Position numbers and translations under genes: made by a program. Below are positions 19,483 to 29,873 of a stretch of 64,000 bases of DNA, piece after piece. Position 1 is the stretch's first letter, and every line of letters begins with the position of its first letter. This DNA is from Gracilaria domingensis (taxonomy: Eukaryota; Rhodophyta; Florideophyceae; Gracilariales; Gracilariaceae). The notes beneath the pieces were generated by a model. It made no database searches. It saw only the letters and a list, made by a program, of their open reading frames with translations, and was not told the DNA's origin. The stretch is taken from positions 496,001 through 560,000 of the forward strand of contig VCMS01000022.1 in the NCBI GenBank assembly GCA_022539475.1, in the 5' to 3' direction.

Positions 19483-21624
19483 ATGTCCTCCTCCATTCCG
19501 ATACCCCCTCGTGTCGGACCTTCGCGCTCCCCCTCCCTTTCGTCACCTCCGTCTACCCTTCTTGGTAAGAGCCTCCCTTCCCGACATTCGCTGTATGCCC
19601 CGCCTTCTCCCGCTCCTAATCTTCCTGTTCGTGCATCTCAGGACGATCTCGCAACCATTGCCTGGCCGCCTCGTCCCCGCCCATCCTTCGAACTCGTGTC
19701 TCGCGCTGCAAGGAAGTGGCAGAATGGCAGACGCACTAGCCTTTCTGCCGCCCCCGCGTCCTCTAGGCGAAACGCTCTCTTCGATCCGTGGGACTTTTCT
19801 GAAGTGGCTGCCGCTAGTGCAGAGGTGAAGACTGCCTTTCAGCGCGGTAGCGCGCGCGCTGAACGTCCGCCCAGGGAGGGGGTCAGCGGCACCTACTTTA
19901 TTCGCCGAAACGAGAGCAAGGGCGCCGTTCTTTGTGTCTTCAAGCCTGTTGATGAGGAGGCTACTGAAATTGAAATGTCGCCGACCACCATCCCGATGGC
20001 TTATTCCACCGGATCGCCCACTGTGCCTAGTGACCTCGAGTTCTCGCTTGGACCCGCTTTTGGAATGCCTTCTCCCAACCCGCGCTCGCCGGGCGCGGGT
20101 CACACCTTCACACGTACCACCAGCCTGAGTTCTGATTCGGAGTTCGATTCACGCTTCTCGCGCGCGTCGGGCTTTTACCCGGGGGAGGGCGCGTACAAGG
20201 AAGTGGCTGCGTACCTTTTGGATCATGATCGCTTCGCGCGTGTGCCGCAAACCGCGCTGGCGATGTGGTCCGATGTCCCGGAAAAGAATGTGCCTGATGA
20301 GCACTATCCGCGACACTCGTTCTTTTCGGACGGAGGTGATTCGTTCTCCTCTGAGGAACAGTTTATGGCCGACGACAACTGTGGAGCCACCGAGCAGGAT
20401 GGCTCGAATTTTCGCACCAAGATGGGCGCGTTTCAGGTGTATGTGGAGAATGTTGGCGATGCTGATGATTACGGACCGGGCGTTTTTGACCGCGATCAGG
20501 TTCATCGCATTGCTGTGCTTGACATTCGTACACTCAACCACGATCGACATGGTGGCAATGTGCTTGTCACGCGCTCTGCTTCGCCGGAACGACGATACGA
20601 TCTGGTGCCGATCGACCATGGCTACATCCTACCAGATGTGGTGCAATCTGTGCCGTGGCCGATCTGGATGGATTGGCCGATGGTGCGGGAGCCGTTGTCG
20701 GATCGAGTCAAGAAGTATATTGCAGATCTGGACGCGGAGAGGGAGGCTTACGTCTTGAATGATGAGCTTGATGGCAAGCTCAGGACCGGGTCTTTGAGGG
20801 CTCTCAAGGTGGCTACCATGCTGCTGCAGAAGGGTGTGAAGGCCGGTCTGACGCTTTATGACATTGGATTGTTGATCTATAGCCATCGCGGCGATCCGCA
20901 TTCCAAGTCTGAGCTGGAAAAGATCATGACTGAGGCGGAAGAGGCTGGTAACGCCAGGGAACGCCACCTTGCAGAGGAGGTTTATGAAAGCAGGAAGAAG
21001 GGTGGGGAGCAACTGCATCGACGTCATCAGAGTATGAACGCCATGCATATTCACGACTCTTACATCGAGGACTACATTCTCAAGTACGCCGTACGACGTA
21101 TTCAGGAAGTAGTGGTGCGAGCGGCTGCTCGCAAGGAGGAGGAAAGTGATCTGGATGGTAGAAACGGTCGCGGACTGACGCGTGCTCGATCGATTCCGGA
21201 CTTTGGAGGACTTGGGATCGGGGTGAAACCGCTGCATACGCTTCTTCGCCAGTCGTCTGTGCCGGGCACTGTTCCGACCAACTCACCGATTTCGTCGCCG
21301 AGACCGGTGGCGGCTGGGAACACTTTTCATCACACACATTCGCTCGAGTCGCAGCTGCCTCGCTATTCGCAGACCCCGATGCGTGCGCCGCCGATCCAGA
21401 TTCCTATCAACGATGGGCGTATCGAGAGAATTGCTATCCCTGAGCCGGTGGGAGGCAGGGCTTTCCATGATAGCTTGGTGGGAAGTAATGAGGAGGCGGA
21501 TGATCGACTTGTTCGGGAAGTAGGAAATGTCCGTTTGGGATCTCTTTCATCTCTGTTTAAGGAAGAACGGAAATCATCTCCAGTTGCCCCGCTGGATATG
21601 TTATGGGAAACTGAATCATCATGA
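19483..21624 (+). CDS. Phosphatidylinositol 4-kinase type II / gamma-like kinase
   Basis: A 713-residue protein from the first in-frame ATG (19483). Residues about 135-450 form a PI3/4-kinase fold of the type II or plant PI4K-gamma group. Visible are the ATP-binding Lys in VFKPVDEEA, the GEGAYKEVAAYLLD box, VHRIAVLDIRTLNHDRHGGN with the catalytic DRHxxN, and LVPIDHGYILP in place of DFG. All catalytic residues seem present. The N-terminal 130 residues and the C-terminal 200 residues are Ser/Pro/Arg-rich and look disordered. No ubiquitin-like domain, found in many plant PI4K-gamma proteins, is seen. Plant relatives often act as protein kinases, so lipid substrate is uncertain. Single exon. Confidence 0.87.
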   Translation: MSSSIPIPPRVGPSRSPSLSSPPSTLLGKSLPSRHSLYAPPSPAPNLPVRASQDDLATIAWPPRPRPSFELVSRAARKWQNGRRTSLSAAPASSRRNALFDPWDFSEVAAASAEVKTAFQRGSARAERPPREGVSGTYFIRRNESKGAVLCVFKPVDEEATEIEMSPTTIPMAYSTGSPTVPSDLEFSLGPAFGMPSPNPRSPGAGHTFTRTTSLSSDSEFDSRFSRASGFYPGEGAYKEVAAYLLDHDRFARVPQTALAMWSDVPEKNVPDEHYPRHSFFSDGGDSFSSEEQFMADDNCGATEQDGSNFRTKMGAFQVYVENVGDADDYGPGVFDRDQVHRIAVLDIRTLNHDRHGGNVLVTRSASPERRYDLVPIDHGYILPDVVQSVPWPIWMDWPMVREPLSDRVKKYIADLDAEREAYVLNDELDGKLRTGSLRALKVATMLLQKGVKAGLTLYDIGLLIYSHRGDPHSKSELEKIMTEAEEAGNARERHLAEEVYESRKKGGEQLHRRHQSMNAMHIHDSYIEDYILKYAVRRIQEVVVRAAARKEEESDLDGRNGRGLTRARSIPDFGGLGIGVKPLHTLLRQSSVPGTVPTNSPISSPRPVAAGNTFHHTHSLESQLPRYSQTPMRAPPIQIPINDGRIERIAIPEPVGGRAFHDSLVGSNEEADDRLVREVGNVRLGSLSSLFKEERKSSPVAPLDMLWETESS

Positions 21625-22344
21625 TTGATGATTTGGGAATCGGAAATGGAAGGATTGAGCATGCGAGACGCCTGGTTCTCGAAGGGACGGAAGCGATCTC
21701 CGAGTGGATCGGCTAGTGACTCGTTTCCATTCTTTTGGGATGTGTATAAATGAGGGGAACCTAACATAACTTTTGCTGCCTATGGACTGCGGCAGGCGCT
21801 GAGGATATATTACGTACCTTCATTACGATGCCCGGTGGTTTTGTGTGCACTTCTTCTGTGAAGCAATCTACCACGGCTGTGATGATGTACCCGCAGACTT
21901 TTGCGTCGGCTGACGATTTTAACTCATGGGTCGATGATATTGACAGCATCTCTCTAGTACAGTATAAAACAGAAAATAATAAAACATCAAAGCAGTTAAA
22001 CAGACTTATCTGTGCTAGCAAAAACCAGACGGCGATTGCGAAGATTGCGATGTCCGGGAATGAGTTGAATCCATGCTGCCTCTCGAAAATGAATGGAGTG
22101 AACGACAGTTGAAAGCAAAACATATAGCAAATAACGTCCTTTACGGTTTTGACCTGTGTTCTTCAAACAATTCTGGCCCGTGTTGTGAATGTTGTGTACG
22201 TCACAGCAACATTGCGGAAGGATAAGACCAATGCCCAGACTTGATCGTTGCTGGTTGCGCACAGGGCGGTACAGGACGCTCCTCAAGACAAAAATGTGCT
22301 TGCTCTCTATTTGAGGCACGATGGACCTCGTAATGATTGCGCGT
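21625..22344. other. Convergent intergenic region
   Basis: Lies between the 3' ends of the PI4K-like (+) and carrier (-) genes. A 94-codon frame at 21828-22112 (+) and a 120-codon frame at 21761-22123 (-) overlap and have no recognisable domain. Confidence 0.45.
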
Positions 22345-23514
22345 TTATAGCTGTTTAGCACGCTTCGATTTGTCGTCATCAATCTTCTTCGCGGTGTTCA
22401 TGCGATTTTCCTGTCTCTTCTCGATCCACTTGACGACGACCTCATACGTGAAGAACATGAGAGCGGCGTTGGGAACTACTCGCGCAAGATGTGTTCCCAT
22501 ACCTGCGTAAAGTCCCTTTCTCCCTTCTTCACGGGCAATGAGCCGCAATGATTGAATCATACCGCGGTACTTGGGAACGGCTCCAACAAACTTAGGTTGT
22601 TCTCTCATCCTCAGTCGAACAACTTCATGCGGATAAGTAGCCATTGAGGCGATCAACTTCGATACGGCAGCTGCTGTGAGATATTGAATTGAAGTAAGAC
22701 GTTCGGGGTCGGGCGGCGATATGTTGTGTCGAAGATAATCTCCGCGAGCGATTCTGTTGCGGTTTTCCGCAATCAATTTTGCTTTGATCCTCTCATAAAC
22801 AACGAAATGAAGCGCTCCTTCTGTGACGCCCCAGTACGACGCAGTGAGGCCTTTGAAAAAGCCTTGAATACCTTCCTCACGGAAGATTCTTACCATTGCA
22901 TCGCGATATCCTCTGTAGACCATGGGATTATTGGCAGAAGCACCCGCTTGAAGTTGAACTCTTGACTTCATGAGCCAGATCGGATTGGTCAATGTATTGG
23001 ATGAGATTCCAGCAGCGGCGGCGGAAAGCATATGAACGACAGGACTCTCCCCAAACTTGGCACTCAAAGAGGATTTTGTGGTGGCATATGCCCAGAAATA
23101 GGTGGCTCGAGCAGGAAGAATACCGACCAAAGTAGGCAGCAAACCTCGGAAGAAACCTTTGAAACCTTCTGCACGAGCAATACCCCTGGCAATTGAGAAC
23201 GGTCCCTTGGCTGCTAATGCGACTTCAGAGCCTCCCTTTGAGGCTTGCAAGTGTGTCTTGACGACCTCCATCGGACATGTTATGGTTGCGGAAAACGAAC
23301 CGGCGATACCGCCGGCTATAAGGGAGGCGAATTGCTTCTGGCTTGCTAATGTCTGAACTTCGGATTTGGATGTAAATGAAGTTTGAGCCGGCTTGAAAGA
23401 GTTGGCGGGCGGGATTGGTTTGGTGTGGACGGCGCGATTCGGGTGAGTGCGACTGGTAGCTTGATGGTGATTTGCTCGGTGATTAGCACCACCAAATAAC
23501 GGAATGAAACGCAT
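22345..23514 (-). CDS. Mitochondrial carrier, pyrimidine nucleotide type (RIM2/SLC25A33-36-like)
   Basis: A 389-residue carrier beginning at the first in-frame ATG (23514). It has three Solcar repeats with signatures CPMEVVKTHLQ, NPIWLMKSRVQL and YPHEVVRLRMRE. The Trp in the second signature (PIWLMK) is typical of the RIM2/SLC25A33/SLC25A36 pyrimidine nucleotide carriers and related folate/FAD carriers. The long first loop and N-terminal extension of about 75 residues also fit that group. Such proteins exchange pyrimidine nucleoside phosphates across the inner mitochondrial membrane. It is convergent with the PI4K-like gene and divergent from the plastid membrane protein gene. Confidence 0.87.
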   Translation of the reverse strand: MRFIPLFGGANHRANHHQATSRTHPNRAVHTKPIPPANSFKPAQTSFTSKSEVQTLASQKQFASLIAGGIAGSFSATITCPMEVVKTHLQASKGGSEVALAAKGPFSIARGIARAEGFKGFFRGLLPTLVGILPARATYFWAYATTKSSLSAKFGESPVVHMLSAAAAGISSNTLTNPIWLMKSRVQLQAGASANNPMVYRGYRDAMVRIFREEGIQGFFKGLTASYWGVTEGALHFVVYERIKAKLIAENRNRIARGDYLRHNISPPDPERLTSIQYLTAAAVSKLIASMATYPHEVVRLRMREQPKFVGAVPKYRGMIQSLRLIAREEGRKGLYAGMGTHLARVVPNAALMFFTYEVVVKWIEKRQENRMNTAKKIDDDKSKRAKQL

Positions 23515-24668
23515 TGTTCGTCGTCGGGCGATACGCTCGGTTTTGTTCAAGAGCACAACGGATTTAAACAAAGACCAACAAGACAAACGATGAAACTCCG
23601 CCTGGAGAGACTATGCAACGAGGGCAAAAAAGCAAGGAGCTGCGTTGCACCAAAAACAAGAACGGCAGCCACCAAAACAGAAAAAAGAAACCGAACAAGC
23701 CGGACGGGATGCGGTTGCGCAACACAAGAAGCAGTTAAAGCGACAAAAGCACAACAACAAAACATGCAGATCTCGATGGGTCGTCGACGGGGCGCGCCGC
23801 GCTCGTACCGCGCTCTGCTGCGGGCAATGTTAAAATGCGGATATTTCTAGGCGGCTATCGTGTACGCTGGCATGCAGCAGAGGGCTGGTGTGGTGGTGGT
23901 GCGCGGGATTGCGCGCGCGCGCGCGGGGTCAACGACGGCCGTTTGGCACCGGTGCGACGTGCCGCTCGCTGCCACAAGCCAATTGCACGCGCGCGTGCGG
24001 CCGAACCGAATTTCCGCGCGGCCAGTGGCCACTTGACGGGTTTCGCGCGCTGGTTGGAGGCGCGTCTTCTTCTGTAAGGCGCGCTGCTTTACAACGGGGA
24101 GCACAGGGGGGCGTTTTCTGTTGCCGCGGCACATCCTGTGCTCTTGTCGTGGCTTTCCGACATAGGCCATTGGCCCGTCTATCTTTGTTACCAAGGGTAC
24201 TGTAGATCCCTTTGGAACCAACTCCAGAAGGTATATGGATACCTCTGTACCACAGACCGTACAAGTTGCAGAAATCATCTTCGCCCCGGATGGGAAGGAA
24301 CTTGCTAGGATCGGAAGGGGGCCGCTCCACACTAGCGGAAAGTCATGAGTGTGGAGAGGCTCTTGAGGCTTGCTCTCCTCGCTAATCTGCTTGCAGTGTG
24401 ATTTTATTGCGATCGCTTGATCGACTGCGTGAGAAGTATGTGGCTGCTATCCAATATCCGTAAAAGTGGCTATTTTAGCGGCCACAGTTTCCGCATCGCT
24501 GCAAGCAAGCAAGCTATGTATGAGCTCACGCGCTTAAAAGTCAAGAGAGCACTTGCTGCGTGTCAAAGGTAAATACCATCACGTCGCCCGTCAACAAACC
24601 GTGTTCGTTTCTGTTAAAGAACAGGGTATCCAGCAACAAATCGCAATCACCAACACTACTCGCCCGCC
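23515..24668. promoter_or_regulatory. Divergent promoter region with small GC island
   Basis: 23590-23780 is purine-rich on the plus strand, so pyrimidine-rich in the sense of the carrier gene. A GCGC-dense block follows at about 23790-24060. The rest (24060-24668) is ordinary in composition and leads to the plus-strand membrane-protein gene; no further gene was recognised in it. Confidence 0.5.
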
Positions 24669-25358
24669 ATGACAACCTTCCTTTTTGTATCACCCCTTCC
24701 ACTCCAGTCTCACCGAGCCCGCACCTCAATCAGTGCACCCCGCCCGCAACACCCATACATTCGTATTCGCCCAACCCGTCGAACTGCCCCATATCGAGCC
24801 CCAGTTCGAGCCTCAATGATGCAAGATTTTCTAGCCGGTCCATCAAGTCCACCAAGACCGCGTCCTCTCTATCAAGTCATTCTCTTCACCGTAACTACCA
24901 ATCTTCTTTGGTACGGCTGGTACAAGTACTGCATAGAACAAGAACTACGACAATTGCTAGGAGAGGGCCCTGGTGGAATTGGTGCCTTACTTCCATTTAT
25001 CGTGGGAGTAACCTCTCCATTGTATCTTCCCACCGGCGGACCAGCCGAACTTGGAGCTGCTTCAGGTGTACTTTGGATTGTTGGCGTGCAATTTTATCTC
25101 TATCGTCGTATCAATTCCTTGATGGTGAAGAAAGGCGCTTCACCGCCTCTGACACCATGGTGGATCGTTATTCCTGGTTTTAATCTTGTCGTCGGCTTGA
25201 GAAGCGTTCACTTTCTTAGCGTCGCGTTTGGTGCGGATGCTGACTCTGACCCAGTGGTTGACATCTTCCCATTCCTGGGTAAGGATACCCTGGGTATGGG
25301 GGAACTACTTGTCAATCCCTCCTTGTGGCTTCGTCTGGGAAAGCAAAATGAACAGTAA
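24669..25358 (+). CDS. Plastid-targeted membrane protein of unknown function
   Basis: A 229-residue protein from ATG 24669. Residues about 1-50 are Ser/Arg/Pro-rich with no acids, as in plastid transit peptides. Three or four hydrophobic segments follow, including LYQVILFTVTTNLLWYGW, GIGALLPFIVGVTSPLYL and LWIVGVQFYLY. A conserved-looking PLTPWWIVIPGFNLVVGL stretch comes before a soluble C-terminal tail. I do not recognise the family. Its neighbours suggest no pathway. Confidence 0.7.
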   Translation: MTTFLFVSPLPLQSHRARTSISAPRPQHPYIRIRPTRRTAPYRAPVRASMMQDFLAGPSSPPRPRPLYQVILFTVTTNLLWYGWYKYCIEQELRQLLGEGPGGIGALLPFIVGVTSPLYLPTGGPAELGAASGVLWIVGVQFYLYRRINSLMVKKGASPPLTPWWIVIPGFNLVVGLRSVHFLSVAFGADADSDPVVDIFPFLGKDTLGMGELLVNPSLWLRLGKQNEQ

Positions 25359-26578
25359 AGCCTACCTTAGTCGAATCGCCACACCAAAAGCACTTTCCTG
25401 GGTCATCCGACAACTACGGAGTTAAGTGTAGCTGCCACACTACCGATGACCCAAATGCGTCCCTTGCGCTGCCTGGCATCTGTTCCCCTGATTATTCGCT
25501 CCGCCTCTTTCGAAATGTGGGCTTGCACCCAACGTTGGTACAACCGCTTGGACCCACTACGAAGAGAGGAGCGAGGCAAATAGGTTCCGTGTGCGGTATG
25601 CGACACTGCTGCATGGTGCACGGATTCCGCAACTCTTGCGCACAAACGGATGCTTCATAAAGAGTCTCACAAAAGTCAGACTGTTGCTTCAGCATGTTAC
25701 ATCATGCTGCCGCTGTCGATCACCATCATTGTGCACCAAAGAACCAAAATCTCGTCTTTATCTTGGAACGGTAACCAACTTACCTAGTTTTCTGCAAATG
25801 TATCGCACGTCGAGCACGTTAAGGCCAAACTGCAGAAACGCACAATCTGATTTTGCCATCCTCGAAAGCGGGATCACTTCTGAAACAAAAACGTACTACT
25901 CTCTCGGTTCGTTTATCGTTGTTCCGAGTCACGTTATTCAAAGTCTAAACGGAATTTATGCTCATCTGCGGCTACAATTGCCTGGGCGCAATACTGACGA
26001 TCAGGAAATATGTTTTCAGTACAGTAGCTGTTACCAAGGGTAAACGTTGCAACATGACGACTTGAAGTCGGCTTGTTGCAAATTTCTTGAAGCCGTTGAC
26101 TTCGTCAGCAACTGGTTATTGAACAAGAAATTGTTCGTTCGTTCGGAAGGAGTTGTTCATACACGTATGCCAAAAATGTGAGAGAGAGAGTGAGGGAGAG
26201 AGAGAGGGAGAGATACAGGGAAGGTAATGGCAGTCACCATCACGGCAGTTAAGGGCAACTGCAGGCGGCACTGTCTCGAGATAAGCTTCTACACTTGAGC
26301 AGGGGAGGCTTCGAGAAGAATTTCAAAGAAGGGCAGGGAGACTGGTACAAAAATCAAAACCCGGCTATCTACGTGCCCTTCGACCCTTTTCCCCCTTGCT
26401 ACCGTCACACCGTTCTTCCGACCTGCTGCCGTCTCTTTTGTGACTCGCTCCTGCGTTGGTCGTTTCTCACTGAACGGTCCCAGTGATCTACCAACGTTAC
26501 CCAAACAACTTGTTGCTTTAGCAAAGACGAAGCCGCCTAGCAGGATAGGTTCTCTATGCAGGACACCACGATTTCGCA
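25359..26578. other. Intergenic region without recognised gene
   Basis: About 1.2 kb. A GA-rich microsatellite lies at about 26180-26215. A 150-codon frame at 25591-26043 (+) has no recognisable features and is not called. Confidence 0.45.
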
Positions 26579-26863
26579 ATGGGCTTTCGTCATTATGTTG
26601 ACTCGGCATTAGGCACTGCAGCTGGGCTCGGAACCGGTGCTCTCTTTCAAACAGCCGCTAATGCTGCAGTTCCGATTGTGATGTCTGCTACTGGCATTAT
26701 AGTGAAGGGCACTGGCACGATTCATGCTGCCGGTGGTCTCGCTGCTACGTTACAATACGTATCGATGGCACCTTTTACTGCGATTTGTCTACCACTGGGC
26801 ATTGTAGGAGGTGGTGCTGCTCTTGTCGCACGTTCTCTATTACCACTGGCGAAGGAAGAGTGA
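26579..26863 (+). CDS. ISG12/IFI6-like small membrane protein, copy A
   Basis: A 94-residue, Gly/Ala-rich hydrophobic protein from ATG 26579. The core AVPIVMSATG (30-39) and AAGGLAATLQ (50-59) resemble the interferon-induced 6-16/IFI27 family, whose members carry a V-P-x-x-x-S-A-x-G segment and a G-G-x-A-x-x-L-x-A-T-L-Q segment at comparable spacing. It is paralogous to the gene at 31110: 24 of 30 residues are identical over positions 30-59, with no gap. Animal members sit in mitochondria, ER or nuclear envelope and affect apoptosis; the role in an alga is unknown. It ends in a short basic-acidic tail (LAKEE). Confidence 0.7.
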   Translation: MGFRHYVDSALGTAAGLGTGALFQTAANAAVPIVMSATGIIVKGTGTIHAAGGLAATLQYVSMAPFTAICLPLGIVGGGAALVARSLLPLAKEE

Positions 26864-27880
26864 ACGAACTGCTGTTGGTGGGACCTGGTTGAAAGGCTCT
26901 TTTGGCAAAAATTCACGCGGACCTAGAACGCCGTAAGAGACCTAGTGCTTTCTCGAAGGATCTACAAAGCAGCTCAATGTCTGCAATGCAGCCAGAGATC
27001 TGGAATTACGGCTTTGTTTCTAAGGAAGGCAGCATGGGTCGATGCAAACCCTTTCCAAGCCCTACCCGATACAAGAGAGTGAGTGTAGGTGTCTCATACT
27101 TGTGAAGCGTAAGCGAGGAGAAGAAAGGCCACTGTACGAGTTATTGTTTTCATCAGGAGAAAAGGAAAAGCATTTGTCGCGATCGCTTGCATCGGGAGAG
27201 TGATAGAAGGTGGTGAACAACTTGTATAGTGTCTTTCTACTTCGAAGTAAACGCACTCACTATCGTGATTGTGACTTGTCGCACTCTTCTTGCTCTCGTT
27301 GATGAGCATCCTTCGCCATCCCTCAATTGCTACGGATTGTCTATGCGACGCCAGTGCTTCATCGCCGCAGTGCTGGACATGTTATTCAATCTTACGTGAT
27401 CTGCTGAGTTCACATCTTTTGCTCATTTTGTCATCCCCCTTATAATCGTATACCCCTCTTACCACGATAGCTCAAGCGGAAATATGTGGAACTGACTTCA
27501 TCAACCAGATATAGAAATACAGCAAGATGCTCACGATCTGGTATTAAGCACCGAGATCCATCCGCTTCAGTTACAACAGCTGCATCACTTGATCAGCTCA
27601 AGACAATGACTTTCTTCCCTCTGTTCTTTCAACTTTGAGAGAAAGCAAGAGAGAGAGGAGCGAGAATCCCGTAGAGTAGCAGTTCACATTATGTTAGTAA
27701 CATATAATCATCAGAAGTCGTGAATCTAGCGACGAAGTGAAAAAATTTTTGTGACTCAGGTGGGTTGGTTGATCTCCATGATTCGCGTTGCAGCGGCAGA
27801 ATTCCCTTCAAGTACCACGGTGCGTCCAGTTTCAATGAATGGAGTCTCATCATCATCTTTAGATATCACAGGAACTGAAA
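26864..27880. other. Intergenic region without recognised gene
   Basis: About 1 kb between copy A of the ISG12-like genes and the D27-like gene. A short GA-rich stretch lies near 27640-27660. An upstream exon of the D27-like gene cannot be ruled out. Confidence 0.4.
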
Positions 27881-28811
27881 ATGACCATGGGAAACTGGTC
27901 TCGTCGTCCCAGCCGACCAGGAAATTGGGATGCAAGCAGCACACTTCTCACAGCTTTTTGTTCATTTACGTCAGCTGTGAGACCAAGATTCCCACGACGG
28001 CCACAGAGCACATCAAACAGCATTAGACATTGCATGCCTGCACCTCATACAAGGGCGTCCCTCTCTACACGAGGTCCTCAAACTCCAGCTCCTGATTACA
28101 GCGGGATTGATGCGAACCCTCTGAATAAGTTCTTCACCAACATCTTCCTCTCCAAGCTCGAAACAGAACTGGGCGCTCCCTCGGCCAAAAGAGGATACGC
28201 TGGTGTGGTCGATGTCGTGCAGCAACTAGCTGCAAGACATCGCACAGACCCAAAAGCATTGCAAGAAGCATCGCAACGCGTTTTGATGTCGCTGTTTCCG
28301 CCGTGGTTGCCGAGAGCGTTTTCGAAGATGTTCTCGAAGCCGATTCCCGGCTTCGCAGCTTGGATAAATGCTGTGGTAACAATCGGAGTGACTCAGTGGC
28401 TTATGGGACCTTCAAAATTAGCAGAAGATGGAGTCACGGTGGAAATTGAGCGCTGTCGATACTTAGAAGGTTTGTGACTGCCCTAATCATATTCGTCAGA
28501 CACCAACCCACAATTCCCGCACTAACATACACCAAACGTGAACCATTTTTCGCTCCCGAGCAGAGACAGGGTGTGTTGGGATATGCGTAAATTCATGCAA
28601 AAAGGCCACGGAAGCTTTCTTTGAAGAGAATATGGGTCTAAGTTTATCTATTGAACCAAAATTGGAAGACTTCAGTTGCAAGTTTCACTTTGGGAAGGCA
28701 CCACTTAATGAAGATGAAGACGAAGTCTTGCGAGAGCCCTGTTTTGCAAACTGTCCAATGAATTCTTCTAAGTTGGCACGCCCTTGTCATAATATAAGTG
28801 TACCGCAATAG
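27881..28811 (+). CDS. DWARF27-like beta-carotene isomerase family protein, two exons
   Basis: Exons 27881-28469 and 28564-28811 give 278 residues. The N-terminus to about residue 75 is Arg/Ser/Pro-rich and transit-like. The D27 (DUF4033) core follows: LFPPWLPRAFSKMFS, VTQWLMGPSKL, then across the intron CRYLEETGCVGICVNSCKKA, FFEENMGLSLSIEPKLEDFSC and the KFHFG end. The Cys-rich CRYLE-x2-GCVGxCVNxCK motif is diagnostic and is only complete after splicing. D27 enzymes are plastid iron proteins that interconvert carotene isomers, the first step to strigolactone precursors in plants; red algae lack a known strigolactone pathway, so the substrate is open. A Kozak-like second ATG (ACCATGG) lies at 27887. 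Confidence 0.85.
28470..28563 (+). other. Coding intron of the D27-like gene
   Basis: 94 bp, phase 1, donor GTTTGT and acceptor GCAG. Without splicing the frame ends after three codons; with it the conserved Cys motif is restored. Confidence 0.88.
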
Positions 28812-29104
28812 TTATCTTCTTCAGTACCAGTCTGTATGTGTCGGCAAAACTTCCTCCAAGCTTGTATACTCATAGAAATTCCGTATGGGCTGAGATGCAT
28901 CTTCTGTAGGCTGTGTTGTTTGTGCTTCTGACTGATGACATTTGTTAAGTTCACTGTTGTCGAATCCGGACACAAAATGGACGCATTCATTTGGCCTTCA
29001 CGTAGTGTGCCTGAGTCTGATTCGCTATATCGCGATCGGAACGAAAAGAATATATGTATATATCTCCAACGGAGGCCAGTATCTATAGAGAGCAAACTGT
29101 ACCG
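28812..29104. other. Intergenic stretch
   Basis: Space between the D27-like stop codon and the 3' end of the LINE fragment. Nothing recognised. Confidence 0.4.
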
Positions 29105-29715
29105 AGCTTTCTTCTTCTTTAATGCGGACAACATCCTCTAATTTTAGGATGTAGTAAAACTATCGTTACAGAAAGTTTTCTCTCGTCAGAAAGGCCAACT
29201 ATCTATGTGGATGTTGTCTAATCAAGTCGGGAAGAGTAAGGTTTTGACGCTCAGCTACTGGTAGAAGTGTGTCTCGACGTGTGGGATTTGTCGAGGGGCA
29301 GCGCAAGACTAAGTGGTCTGCATCCCGTTTGACGTTTGTCGCGCATGTACTATGACACGGTTCAGTTCTACCATTAAGATATGACGAGACTGGATGAAGA
29401 GTTGCAACATGTCCGGTGTAGATCTGCGCGAGTGCCACTTCTGTCTTTCGCATGCATTGTTTGTTCGCGAACAAATCTGAAGTGCTTGCAAGAAGTGGTT
29501 TCGTCTTCACTTTGTTGACGACTTGTGCCTTTGCGTCCAGGAAATCGATCTTCACCTCTATCTGTTCCAGTATAGGAAGCTTAAGGCCCATTTTTGCCAC
29601 GGAGTCTACACGCTCGTTCCGCATTATCCCGCAGCGACCCGGAATCCAAACGACGTATCGTTCGAATTCAAACCCCGTGCGAGCACTTTCTGCATTCGAC
29701 TACTCTCCCCAACCT
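29105..29715 (-). mobile_element. 5'-truncated LINE (RNase H-bearing non-LTR retrotransposon), copy 1
   Basis: The minus strand encodes the end of an RNase H domain (VVWIPGRCGI followed by RNERVDSVAK) and then a LINE-type C-terminal zinc motif in CHSTCATN...ADHLVLRCPSTNPTRRDTL (frame end 29199-29624). The 3' UTR contains a stem-loop at 29131-29152 and ends near TGTCCGCATTAAAGAAGAAG. No reverse transcriptase or endonuclease remains, so it is a dead 5' truncation. Two more copies lie at about 59715 and 63426 in the same orientation. Confidence 0.8.
29131..29152 (-). repeat. LINE 3'-UTR stem-loop, copy 1
   Basis: Arms ACATCCT (29131-29137) and AGGATGT (29146-29152) pair perfectly around an AT-rich loop. 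The arm sequence differs from that of the 63447 copy, but pairing is kept. Confidence 0.65.
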
Positions 29716-29753
29716 TCGAATGTCGACAGAGCTCTGTCAGAACTCTGCTGAGC

Positions 29754-29788
29754 ATTCTATTGGGAGCAGAATCTGCTCCCAATAGAAT
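29754..29788. repeat. Perfect 17-bp inverted repeat with one-base centre
   Basis: Arms 29754-29770 and 29772-29788 are fully complementary around a single A. A 12-bp palindrome (ACAGAGCTCTGT) lies just before it. It sits at the truncated 5' edge of the LINE fragment. Confidence 0.9.
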
Positions 29789-29866
29789 TCGTCCACGACA
29801 TTTGAATGCAGACATAAATCCTCTCCCAGTCCGACTCATCCACGGCGCTTCTCGCCATTCGAGCAG

Positions 29867-29873
29867 TATAAAA
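29867..29873 (+). promoter_or_regulatory. TATA box without an assigned gene
   Basis: TATAAAA followed by a C/T-rich stretch. No recognisable coding sequence follows within 500 bp; a 28-codon hydrophobic frame starts near 30053. It may drive a small or non-coding transcript. Confidence 0.3.
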
